A stretch of 64,000 bases of DNA, taken from NCBI RefSeq assembly GCF_020360975.1, contig NW_025408669.1:5828001-5892000 (forward strand), given 5' to 3'. Both the position numbers and the translations under genes were made by a program. Positions within the stretch are counted from its first letter, which is position 1, and every line of letters starts with the position of its first letter. This document shows, in pieces, positions 1 through 10,559 of the stretch. The notes below the pieces were generated by a model. That model saw only the letters and a program-made list of their open reading frames with translations. It had not been told where the DNA came from and made no database searches. The DNA is from Hirsutella rhossiliensis (taxonomy: Eukaryota; Ascomycota; Sordariomycetes; Hypocreales; Ophiocordycipitaceae).

Positions 1-1
1 G

Positions 2-3000
2 TTAGCTTTCCCTGCTCGAAGGAGGGTAGGTTTAAAGGACCCTCTTCCGGCAGCCTAAGGAGACGGTCTTCTTTAGCACGCACGACTTAGTTACCCGGGC
101 CCCCTAGCTTTGCATAAGCTAGGCCAATAATAAGGCGTACGAATAAGGGGCCTAAAGACCGTCGAATGCGAATACTGCGGCCAAGGAAAGACTAGGAGAC
201 GAATTTCTAGACGAACGCCTTTACGGCCGGACCAGCCGTATAAGGAAATTTAGGTCGACTAGACCGACGTCTCTAGGGATTAGGAAAGCTTCGTTAGGGT
301 AATGTTTTTTATAGACGCCTTTTTAGGGATGGTTTTCCCCTATTTCTTACGGACCTACCTAAGTAAGTATAACTAGTTTACCCTCCGGGACTTCGTTAAC
401 TAGATAAAATCCTACTTTAGCTATAAGGTAAAGAAGATACGGTCTAACGGAGAGCTATTTACGAAGGATATCTTAAATTAGCTTCGAAAAAGGGGCATTT
501 TACCCCTCCTATTAGCACCGAATACCTAGGCCTAGATAGAAAGGGCCCGTACGATAAGACTTACTATAAGGCTTCTATACGACCTTTAGAGGGAAGTCGT
601 TAAGACCGCCTATTACCTTCGGAACCGGACCTTAAGGGACCCTAGGGGACTAAGGGACTATAGGGACCTAGAGACCCTTTTTAAGACCTAAGGAATAGAC
701 TAGAAATCCCCCCTCGAGCTCTTTACGAAGAAGAGGGCCTCGCTAGCCTACCTTCGTGCCTACGGCTATAAGGTATACGTAATAACTACCGATATATAGC
801 TAAAAAGGAAGAAGAAAAGAAAGCTTAATCCTAGAGCCTTTATTAGTTACCTCGTTAGTTATAATTCTACGAATGTCTTCCGGATCTAGATTCCTCTTCT
901 ATAGAAGGTTATTTCGACTAGGGATATAATTTTCAACGAATCTAGCTTCTTCGACGGAAAGAGGGATTAATAGCCCCTCTTACTCTCTTAACGTTAGCTA
1001 ATTTAAAAGATTTAAATCCCCCCTTCCTAATAGTCTTAAGAAGAAGTCCTAGACGAGGAAACGGAAGAAGAAACCGACGTCGAAGTAGTCGAGGATAACG
1101 CCGACTTTAAAGAGGAAGCTATTAGATTAGATAATCTAGACGAAGAAGGAGACTATAGGAAAGCGGTAGAGCTAGAATACGCCTACCTACCTACGCCTCC
1201 TCCTACGTAAGAAGAAGATCTAGAAGCAGCTTTTTTAGTTAGTCTTCCTATCTTAGCCCCTAAGGGGGTAGGAAAGGCACCTCTCTTAAAGGATTACCCG
1301 GCTGCCTTTTTATCCCTACTTCGAGAAGCAAAGGAAGGTATAGGGCCCGATACGGATACTAAAGAAGACTAACCTCTCCCTTATTTCGATCGTTTTTCCG
1401 ACTTCTATCTAACGCCTATAGAAGACGGTTCCTACGGAGCATTTATAGCAGGCCGGCTCTTTAAGCTATAGCTATTAGCAAGGAAGGCATATAAAAGAGA
1501 CCTCCCGGACCTACTAGCAAACCAGAAGTAGCTAGAAAGACACCCTTTTAGAGACTAGTTTTTCTAGGCCTAGAAAGACTACCTAGCCTTATACGAAGAG
1601 ATAGGGTCTTTTAAAGAGGTCCTTAAGGAAAAGGCAAGAGGAAAACAGGTCCTTAGCTATAAGTAGGTCTTTATCTATAAGACTAATAAACACGGCTTCC
1701 TTTAGAAGTGCAAAGCCCGGCTAGTTATCTATAGGAATTAATAGGAAAAAGGGGATCTACCTACTAAGGCAACCACCTTAGTAGGGATGTCTTTTTAGAC
1801 CCTTATAGCTATAGTAGTAGAATTTAACCTCGAACTCGATTAGATAGATATAGTTAACGCCTTTATTAACTGCCTACTTAAGGAAGAAGAAGTTATCTAT
1901 ATGCGACTTCCTCTTAGTTTCTAATAACTAGGAAAGGTTCTATAGCTTAAGAAAGCTCTATACGGACTACGAAGATTACCCCTTCTTTAGCAATAGCATT
2001 TAATAGGTTCCCTCGAAGCCCTAGGCTTTAAGAAAGTCCCTTAGGAACCGTGTATAATATAGAAGGGTAAAATCACGGTCTTCTTCTACGTCGACGATAT
2101 TATCTAGGCCTACCTAAAAGAGGAAGAAGCTACTGCTAGGGAGGCTATACGAGGCCTATAATAAAGGTATAAGATAACTAGGCTAGGGGAGCTAAAGTAG
2201 TTCCTAGGGATACGAATCCTTAGGAATAGGTCCTAACGGACTATCTAGCTTACCTAAGACGCCTATATCGATAAGGTCGCTTATAAATTCCTCCCTAATT
2301 CCCTTAATAAGAAGCTTCCCTCTACGCCTATATTAGACGAAGAGCTTTTACTTAATCCGTCCTTTTAAGCTAGGGAGTAAGAGAAACACTAATATTAATA
2401 GAAGGTAGGCTCCCTGCTTTTTTTAGCTATTTCTACTGGACCGGATATCTCTTTTACGGTCTCCCGGCTAGCTAGGCATAACTAGAATCCTAGCCCTAGG
2501 CATTAAGAAGTAGTAGATAGAGCTATCCTTTATCTCTATTTAACGAGATTATACGGTCTACGCCTAGGAGGGCAGGGAAGGAAACTAGCTGCCGAAATCT
2601 TCCTTTATTTAAGCGATTTATCCTTTACGGATAATTCCTTAGATAGAAAGAGCTTATAGGGGTATATTATATCCCTTTTTAGAGGAACCATTGCTTAGAG
2701 AGCTTCGAAACAAGCTACCGTTACTATATTAAGTACGGAGGCAGAGCTACTAGCTCTTTTAGAAGCGTTAAAAGAAGCGATTTTCCTTAGCCGGCTACTA
2801 ATATCGTTACGACTATAAATTCCGTCCCCGTTAGCTATAGAATGCGATAATACATAGACTATATAAATTCTTACGGAGGAAAATAGTAAGCTATCGACCT
2901 AGCTACGGTATATCGATATCTACTAGTATTAGTTACGCTAAGAGGTCTAAAGGGGACTTATTTCCGTCCGTTAGGTTCTAACGGTATCGATAAAAGCCGA

Positions 3001-3169
3001 CGGTCTTACGAAGCCCCTACTAAAGTAGAAGCTAGCTGTCTTTTTATAGTAAATTAGGCTAGAAGACGTTCGAGAGAAGCTATCCTTAGAAGCCCGCCTT
3101 AAGAGTCTACGAGAGGAGCTAATAGCACGTAGGAGGAAGGAGACGTCTATAGCCGAAGAGAGGAATTAG
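2..3169 (+). pseudogene. Copia A pol relic (integrase, reverse transcriptase, RNase H)
   Basis: One frame runs from base 2 to about 3169, broken only by TAG/TAA codons, mostly where Gln or Trp is expected. Recognisable pieces are the integrase zinc-binding end (His near 110, C-x-x-C at 167-178), the integrase core with FIDAF and a SNGELF-like stretch, the linker with VYVITTDI near 775, the RT segments DIVNAF and KALYGLRRLP, the RT catalytic YVDD at 2087-2098, and RNase H with ECDNT near 2840 followed by RYIDIY. That order is typical of fungal copia pol. RIP stops and a 33-bp deletion at about 536 make it non-functional. The original C-terminus is uncertain, because copia 4 reads further. Confidence 0.88.
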
Positions 3170-3446
3170 GACTTATCCTAGAGGAGGGCCCCTAGCTTAA
3201 TTAGGACTTATTCTTCTTAAAGGCCCCCTTTTTAGGGACTTGTCCTTAGAGAAGCCCCCCTTTCTTATAGGACTTAATTTCCTCCTTAAGGCCCCTTTTC
3301 CTAAAGTAGGTCTAAAAGAGCCTAGGGCTAAAACCCGGATTTCTCGAGTAGGGGATAAGTATAGACTAAGACCTCCTCTATACGCTCACCGGCCTAGGTA
3401 TTTAGCTTTACCCTTTCTATAAGGGCAGGCTATAGCTAAGGGGGTG
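3170..3446 (+). other. Copia A 3' untranslated region and polypurine tract
   Basis: A 280-base stretch between the last recognisable pol codons and the LTR. It ends in a purine-rich run (AAGGGGGTG at 3438-3446) next to the LTR, as expected for the plus-strand primer of an LTR retrotransposon. The same tract precedes the 3' LTR of copia 4 (43881-43893) and copia 2 (20620-20632, minus strand). An open frame at 3240-3422 lies in here but shows no known domain. Confidence 0.7.
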
Positions 3447-3922
3447 TGTCGCGAAGCGTGGCCTAATTTCGTAGTTCTCGGAGATATCCCTTAGCACGAG
3501 GGACCTAGGAAGCTAAAAAATAGGTTTTAAGGAAGGAGCTAAAAGGAGGTGTAGAGAGGAGGGTAGGGGTAAGAGGGGAAGCAGAAGTAGCGATAGCTTC
3601 CTATAAAGGTAGCGAGAGATAAGACGGATATACCGGCAACGGCTAGAAAAGAGGGGAAAAACCGGCAAAAAGCTCGGTAGTCGAAAGGATATTAGTAGCT
3701 TCTTTAAGCAGGATCTTCTATATTAATTAAGATGCTAGACGGGTATAAAGAAGGGCGTTAGATAGAGGAAAGAAGGAGAATTAAGGCAATATAACAATTA
3801 CTCCCCTACTATAATTACTGCTCCCGTAAGAATCAAATCTCTCTGCCCTGCCTATCTAACCCCTTACTTTTAATTTTACCTTCGTGCATTTTTATATACT
3901 TCTCGTATCTCTCTTCGCGAGA
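3447..3922 (+). repeat. Copia LTR (3' LTR of copia A)
   Basis: A 476-bp LTR starting TGTCGCGAAG and ending CTTCGCGAGA, nearly perfect 10-bp inverted termini. The same sequence recurs at 38104-38561 and 43894-44351 (+), and at 20142-20619, 25950-26426 and 31442-31903 (-). The right boundary is fixed by divergence: here it is followed by Gypsy E1, while in 5' LTRs it is followed by GTTATAAGCC, the primer-binding site. Confidence 0.92.
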
Positions 3923-3924
3923 CT

Positions 3925-4400
3925 ACTAGTCTTAGAAACTTACGTCTTTATTTTAATATAGGTAGCTAGTTTTCTAGTTAATTAGTAGGTTACTCTCCTA
4001 TAGCTATAGAAGCCCTAATATAAGGTTATATTCTTTAATATCTATAATATTAAAGTTAACTTATTTATTATAGCCCTAGATATTAATATCGAGGTAATTA
4101 ATCTCTATATTAATAATTCCGTTATTATAGTTAAAGGCCTCTCTTTTAATATTTATAAGTTTATATAGATCTATCTTATATCTTTATATAAGTTAGTAAC
4201 GATTAATAACTCTAGGTAAAACGTAATTGCCTATTGCGCTATAGTCTAAAAGTATATACGCGTAATATCCCGCGATTTAAATATCTAATACTATTTAGTT
4301 ACTATAGCTTACCGTTATTATATATAGGGTCCTTAGATTTTATTATATCGTGCTAGTCTATAGCCCTTTTATAGATAGCGTACCTCGTTTTTTACTTAGT
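3925..4400 (-). pseudogene. E1 aspartic protease C-terminus and RT start relic
   Basis: Minus-strand translation gives a protease-like segment with INIEINYLDI, then VNFNIIDIKEYNLILGL followed by ESNLLIN-K. This fits the Gypsy pattern in which the protease closes on ILGxPWL and is followed by N-P-x-I-x-W before RT; here W and P codons have become stops or Leu. The catalytic D-S/T-G should lie near 4300-4400 but I could not place it with confidence. The frame is cut at 3922 by the copia A LTR. Confidence 0.65.
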
Positions 4401-6913
4401 CCTTATTCTTTTTATTTAGGTATTCTTCTTTAATTTATTATTAATACCGTTTCTTTATATTTTCGTCGCGTAGTATTATATTAAGGCTTAAGAGACTAAT
4501 TTTTTATAGCTAATTAAAGATTTCTTATTTCTTAATACTATATCGTTTATATTATACTACTTTATAGTTAATTATATACTATACTTTATAATTTTATTTA
4601 TTTTTATACTAAAGGTTAAGTTTTCGTTTAGTATCTTTCTATTTTTTATATAGTATTTCTATATCGATTTTTCCTTAGTCGAATACGGCTTATAGCCTTT
4701 ATATATATTACTAATAATCTTTTAGTATACTATTATATTATTTATACTATACTTATACTTTTTTATATTTATAAACTCTATAGTTTAAGTATATATATTC
4801 GTTATAATCTTCTTTATTATATTTAATTCGTTATATAAGTCTTTAAAAGATTAATAGTTTAAATACCTTAGAGCGAGTAGCGTTATACTATTCCTTTATT
4901 TTAGCGAGTTTATAGATTTTATATATCTCTAAAAGATATCTTATTAGTAAACCGTAATTATCGCGGTATTTAAGTACCGTACTATAATCGGGTTCTAATA
5001 ATATAACTTAGTCGTTTAGGTAGCGTTAATTAATTTTCTAGTAGTCTAGTTTTATACTTAGGTAGGGTTTTAAAAGTACTTATCCTTTAAACCTAACTAA
5101 GAAGGCGTTATATTATACCTTTATTTAGAAGTATATTATATAATCTAGGTAGACGTATAATATCTATAAAATATACTTATAGTACTTATAAGTAAGTAGT
5201 ATTTATAGATCGTCTCTAAATTCTCTTTATAGTTACTATTCTTATTATAAAGCTATAAAGGTATTAACTACGGTAATAGCTATAGCGTAGTCTTCTCCGC
5301 GTAGTACCGGTTAATATCGAATTAATATAGCTTATTAGGTTTCTATAAGAATTTAAGGTATTTATTAGGTTTTAATTTTAAGTATTTCTTTAAATTCTTT
5401 AAAGTATAAAGCGTATTTTTTAATCGTAGTATTTTCCCTTAGTAGTAAAGGTAGTAGTATAAGTTTATTCTTATCTTCTATTTCTCTAAGTATTTCTTAT
5501 TTTTTAGAGCTTATATCGTCGATACTTCGCTATTCCTCTTTAAGTTATTATCTAAGTTTTATAAGTATAAAGGCTATATTTATATCTTCTTTATTATATT
5601 ACTTATAGACTACCTATTGCTATTATCGATTTTTATTTTATATATCCTCTTAAAATCGTTTACCGTTCTTCTTAATCTAGTCTTAGGAGACTCCTTTAAG
5701 ATAGGGGTATTTTAGTTCTACGAATTTAACTTATTTCTATATTTTAAGATCCCTTTATTATATTATTATAAAGGTCTTCTTTAGTAGCTTTAAGAACTAT
5801 TTAATACCGTTCTTATCGCTTAAGTATACTATATATTTATCGTTATAATATATAGTCTAACTAAGGAGTTTATACTTTAGTTCCTATTTATTAATAGCGT
5901 TTAAGTATTTCTTACCTTCTAGGGCTAGTACTTAATAGGTTTTCTTTTCCTTATAGGGTTATCTATATTCCTTAAAGTAATATCTAAGTTTCCTATAGTT
6001 AAAATACTTTCCTTTACTTTTCTATATTATATCTAGATCTATCCTACCTAGGTTAGTTATATAGGCGTAGGTAATAGGAGTTTCGCGCTTCTTTTTATAG
6101 TTAGCGCGTTAGTTAAAGTTATTTTTATAGGAAGGGTTCTAGTTTCCTTTTCCTTATTTCTTTTCTTAGCGTCGCGCATACTATCTATCGTCGATTTATA
6201 CTACTATAGTAATATAGTCTAAGAGGTTATTAGGTCGATTTTCCTTATAAAGCTCGTCTTTAACTTCTTCTTTAAGCCTATTATAGAATCGTAATATAAG
6301 AGGTTCGTTATCTTAATTAAGCTTTAAGGTAACTTAATAGAACTTTATAATATAATCTAATACTAAGATCCTTTATTAAAGTTCTTAAAGTTTTTATTTA
6401 GCTTCTTATTCCTTATTAGTTATTCTAAATACCTTTATAATAGCTTCTTTAAATCCTTAGAAACTAATAAAGACTTCGTTTATCTTATTATCTCGTTGCG
6501 CTAGTTAGTTATCGAGAAAGTCCCTTATAATAGGTCTAAACTAAGCGAGTGCTATTCTAAATAAATAATTTCCTATATAGAGTACCTTTTCGACTAGGTC
6601 TAAGAGTTTAGTAAGGTAAAACTAGTAGTAGGCCTTAAGTTAGGTAAGAAAGTCTTAAAGCGTGCTATAAGTACTATTAAATAGTCCTAGCTATTTTAGT
6701 TTAACTACTTCTTTAAGGTCCTTAACTTATCTATTGCCTTTTTTATTCTTAAGTAACTATACCTTATATCGAAGGGTAATAATCTCGCGTATTATATCCT
6801 AAGGCAATATAGTAGCTCTAAAGTTAGTTAATCTAGCTTACTATATAGGTATATTAATAGTTATAATATTGCTTAAAGTAACGTAGTATTATACTAAATA
6901 AGAGCTTTTAATA
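4401..6913 (-). pseudogene. E1 gag relic with CCHC zinc knuckle
   Basis: On the minus strand at 5959-6021 one frame reads KSKGKYFNYRKLRYYFKEYR. Reverting TA to TG at the Tyr codons and one Arg gives a C-x2-C-x4-H-x4-C zinc knuckle, the nucleic-acid-binding motif of gag nucleocapsid. The rest (6040-6913 for the capsid side, 4400-5950 between knuckle and protease) is too mutated for more motifs. Placement next to the 5' LTR (6914-7383) supports gag. Confidence 0.6.
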
Positions 6914-7383
6914 TATAATAGCTAGTATTATTCCTAAGGGATAAACCTATCGAGGGGTTTATATTAGTAGATATAATAGGGCGTGGTCTAAGTAATAATA
7001 AGTATATTACGTTAATAATAAGTTAGAGGTTATAGACCGTAGACTATAACTAAGTAATTAAAATTAGAGATAGAATTATAATAAAGATCTATATTAAAAG
7101 TTAGAGAGCTATCTATTTAAAGGAGTAAAAGTAGGTAGCTATATATACTTATAGAGACTATCCTTAGATTACGGTCCTAGCCGTAATCCCCTTTATAGCT
7201 TACTATAGCTTACTTATAAGCTATACTCCTAAGTAGTAATCTATCTATATAAGGCTTACTTAGCTTATATACGCTCTAGGTAAGCTAAGCCTAAGTAACT
7301 TCTTATCCTAACTATTATTCCGAGCCGCCTTATTACGTAAACGTAGCCGGCTCTCTTATGGCCCGCTAACTATAGTCGTAATA
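6914..7383 (-). repeat. Gypsy E1 5' LTR
   Basis: About 470 bp, beginning TATAATAGCTAG and ending AGTCGTAATA on the plus strand. The first half is closely matched by 47114-47340 and the termini and general layout by 47114-47597. The right half is much less A+T-rich than the neighbouring internal region (it still has GCCGGCTCTC and TTATGG). TA...TA ends are expected of a TG...CA LTR after RIP. It is followed at 7384 by H1 sequence. Confidence 0.75.
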
Positions 7384-9148
7384 CTAGGTAGCCTATAATA
7401 CTAAAGTTATAAACGAGCTAGACTAGCTTCCCTTAAAGCTTATTTTATTTATCTAGCTTTAGTAGTTTATCTTTCTTCTTAGCTTTTATAGTATATAGCG
7501 CGCCCGGTACTTATAGTCTCCCCTACTAATATAAATACCCTTATAGGTTAATATAATAGTTAGCTACCTATACCTTTAGCTTTAGCTTTAGATCGAGGTA
7601 TTAAGCGCTAGACTTAATAGCGCGGCGTACGCTCTTATAAGTATAGTCTAGAAACGATATCTTATCTTATAAGTATTAAAGGACCTTATCTTAAAATATC
7701 TACGCTATATATACCCTTAGGCCGGTCTATCCCTTCTTACTAAGCTAAGGTAAAGGTATAAGGGAAAGCTTATTTATTAGTACCGCGCCTCCTTTTACTA
7801 AGGAAGCTCCTATATAAGTCTATAGCGCCTCTTATAAGATAAGCTATAGATCCTAGGCCTTAATATCTACTCTTATTAGCCGGTCTTAGTCCTTTTAAGA
7901 AAGCGCGTTTAGGACTATAAAGTCCTACCTTAGCTAGTACTTAATTAAGAAGTTAAAGTATAAGAGATACTTTACTTAATAGGCTTATCGCTTTAAGAGG
8001 TATTAGTAAGTTATAAAGTACTTAAGGTTCTTATAGTCTATAAAAACTTTAAAGCTCTTATAGCTTTAAAGCTCCGCTTTCTATTACTTAAGGTAGCTAA
8101 TAATCGCTAGTATCTCTTTATTATAAATAGTATAATTTTACTTTACTAAGGTTAGCTTATAAGAGTAGAATGCTATTAGTTACTTATACCTATTTACCTC
8201 TTAAAAGAGCGTTCCTTTAAGCGCCTAGCCGCTATAATCTACTTCGACTAATATAGACCGGTTAAAGTCCTACTAAAGTAGTACTAGGGCTTATAAGAAT
8301 AGGTCCTTAAGCGTATAGAACGCTCCTTCTTATATAAGCCTTTAATAAAAAGCGGTCTACTTCCTAGTAATCTTATTTAAAGGTATTATAATATAAGAGA
8401 AGCCCTTAATAAATATCCTATAGTAGTTCGCGAACCTAAGAAAGCTTTATATACTTATTTATATAGTTAGGGCCGCTTAGTCTTAAATCGCTTAAATCTT
8501 TATAGGATCCGCCTATATATCTATACCTATATAAATAATAAAGCCTAGGTACTTAACCCTCTTAACCTTAAATTTATACTTATCTAGGTTAAGGTAGAGC
8601 TTATAAAGTTAGAAGCGCTTTAAGACCTTTTATACTTTCCTTATATAGTCCTTATAAGAGCTACTTATATAGATAAGGATATTATCTATATATATAAAAG
8701 CAAACTTATTAAGGAAGTCTTAAAGTATATTATTAATATAACGCTAAAAGGTAGCGAGCGCTCTTAAACGGCTAAAAGGTATTATAAGCTACTTAAATAA
8801 GCTATAGTATATATAGAACGCTATCTTTTACTTATTACCCTTTAAGATCTATACCTTATAAAACGCTTATTTTATATCTAGCTTTATAAACTACTTTACT
8901 TTTAAGAGGTTATAAAGTATATCTAAGATTAAAGGTAAGGGGTAGCAGTCTAGCTTTATAATTACGTTTAAAGCCCTATAGTTATAATAGAACTATATCT
9001 TACCCCTTAGTTTATATATAAATAAGACCGGCGCTCTTACCTTAAAGCTACTTACTAAAATAAAACCCTTATTTAAGAGGTCCCTTAGCGTCTTCTTTAG
9101 TACTAGTAGCTCTATATATAATATTCTATATAGCGGTCTAAATAGTAT
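7384..9148 (-). pseudogene. H1 pol relic: RNase H and reverse transcriptase
   Basis: The minus-strand translation shows RT with FLNKFAFIYIDNILI (around 8673-8715), a RIPed form of the Gypsy FxYxDDILIYS box in which the second catalytic Asp is now Asn. It then shows RNase H with DYSG, AFYS-KLTLVK-NYTIYNKEILAII and FKVFIDYKNLKYF (about 7950-8250), the classic Ty3/Gypsy RNase H series. Most stops are Gln codons turned TAG/TAA. The segment ends at 9148, where E2 has inserted into RT. Confidence 0.88.
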
Positions 9149-9153
9149 AAGTA

Positions 9154-9411
9154 TATAAGGGAATATATATTATAGTACGATTAGTTAGGTAGAAGAGATA
9201 GCTAAAGGTACTATACTATATATATTATATTCTCTTTATTATAAGACTAAAGCTTATAAAAAGAAGGATTCTTTTCTCTTTTATTTAAATAGTAAGTAGT
9301 CTATAATATATAAGCGGGGTAAGTATAATTCCTTACTAATACCCTACTAATATATTAGTACTATATACCTAGGTGCTTTATTAGCTTATACCTCTTAGTA
9401 GCGCTCTTATA
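9154..9411 (-). repeat. E2 3' LTR
   Basis: 258 bp, starting TATAAGGGAATA and ending GCGCTCTTATA on the plus strand, with TATAAG/CTTATA as short inverted ends (TG...CA after RIP). It pairs with 15905-16161. The two copies differ mainly by C/T and G/A changes plus a short A/T-rich length difference near 9268 and 16020. Confidence 0.9.
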
Positions 9412-9849
9412 ATTATCTCCCTTTTTATATAGATATCTTAGCTATATCTTAAATATATATTACTTTTACTATACTATATATATTTAGTTAAGAAAAGAGG
9501 TAGTTTTAGTTATATATCGCGCGTATATACTTATATAAGTATATATTAGTCTATACTTTATAATATTAATAGTTATTATACTAGCGGTTACTACTAAGTA
9601 ACTATTATAGTATCGCCTATATAACGGCCGCGTAACTATAATATAAAGAGTATATATATATATCTCTTACTTCTTTTATTTTATTTTCTTCTTTAACTCT
9701 TCCTCTTATAATTACTATAGAGTTTTATACCTTTTTTTATTAATCCCTTATACCTTACTTATTAAGGTGCTCTTAATTAGCTATATTTTCTTAGGGGTTT
9801 CCTTAACGCGCTATAAGTAGTACTATAGATATACCGCGACCTATAACTA

Positions 9850-10556
9850 AGTAAGTTTCCCTTTAACTTTAAATATTATAATTAATAAGCTAATCTTTCT
9901 TAAGGCCGCTACTCTTATATTTAGTAACCGGGCTAATATAGTTACTATCGTTAAGTACCTACGCGAGCTTAATAAGCTAAAGACTAGTAATAAGGATACT
10001 AAGGACGATAGCTTAAACGCGGGCGTGCTTATTTTTAAGGAGGCTAATTAGCGCTATCTTATTATTATAGTATAGTATTTAGCTAAGGCTTTTAACGCCG
10101 CTAAGATAGCCTATCGTAAGTCCTTTAAGACTATAGGTATATAAAAGTCTATTATTATAAGTTTTATCTAACTATTTTATTAGCGACCGCTTAACGATAT
10201 ACTAAGTTAAGCGTACTAACTACTATATACTAATTAATAAGCGCCGCGAGCTTATTATTCGCCTTAACCCCGCGCCTTTATTTAATATCGCTTATATAAG
10301 CCTAGAGTACTAGGCCTAGGAATCCTAGTTAAAACTCTACCTTATTAATAGTAATATAAGCTATACTTCGTAGTAATACGCCTTACTATTTACTAAGGCT
10401 AAGGTAAGTTCTATATTAATAAAGATAGGTCTCGACGTAAAAGATAAGGAAGGAGTAAAGGATAAGGTAGTTCTAGTATTTCTAGAGGTATTTAGTATAG
10501 TAAAGGGGGCGCTTTAGTTAGTTCCTACTATACTAGTAAAGAAGAGGGGTGGTTAA
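9850..10556 (+). pseudogene. Unidentified coding-like frame antisense to E2 pol
   Basis: This stretch keeps far more CG and GC than the E2 interior to its right. On the plus strand from about 9875 it reads NKLIFLKAATLIFSNRANIV and continues with few stops (TIVKYLRELNKLKTSNKDTK, then DSLNAGVLIFKEAN) to about 10150. A second plus-strand frame, rich in Lys and Val, runs from about 10435 to 10556. I recognise no family. It lies between pol and the 3' LTR and runs opposite to pol. It may be an extra antisense ORF of E2 or the remnant of another insertion; the frame changes along its length, so gene limits are uncertain. Confidence 0.45.
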
Positions 10557-10559
10557 AAG

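Larger units (their letters stand above)
1..3922 (+). mobile_element. Copia A: Ty1/copia LTR retrotransposon, 3' part
   Basis: The window opens inside the internal region of a Ty1/copia element. Aligned by eye with the complete copy at 38104-44351, its first base corresponds to about 40450 there, so the 5' LTR and gag lie outside the window. Visible in order on the + strand are the integrase, integrase-RT linker, reverse transcriptase, RNase H, a 3' untranslated stretch, a polypurine tract and a 476-bp LTR. It interrupts Gypsy E1, whose protease-RT junction begins directly at 3923. CpG sites are well retained compared with E1, so it is a relatively young insertion. The copia assignment rests on domain order (integrase before RT) and motifs. 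Confidence 0.9.
3923..7383 (-). mobile_element. Gypsy E1: Ty3/Gypsy element, 5' part, heavily RIPed
   Basis: The right boundary is a 470-bp LTR (6914-7383), matched by a solo LTR of the same family at 47114-47597. Reading leftward on the minus strand there is gag with a zinc knuckle, then an aspartic protease, then the very start of RT, where copia A has inserted. It is one of the most A+T-rich stretches in the window and has lost much of its CpG. E1 is itself inserted in Gypsy H1: the H1 sequence resumes at 7384 and matches uninterrupted H3 sequence near 36085. The remainder of E1 must lie to the left of the window. Confidence 0.8.

Noticed and set aside
3240..3422. A 60-codon ATG-started open frame on the plus strand
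   Set aside because: It lies in the 3' untranslated region of copia A, between the last pol codons and the LTR. It has no domain, and the homologous positions in copia 4 and copia 2 show no conserved frame. It survives by chance because an ATG escaped RIP.
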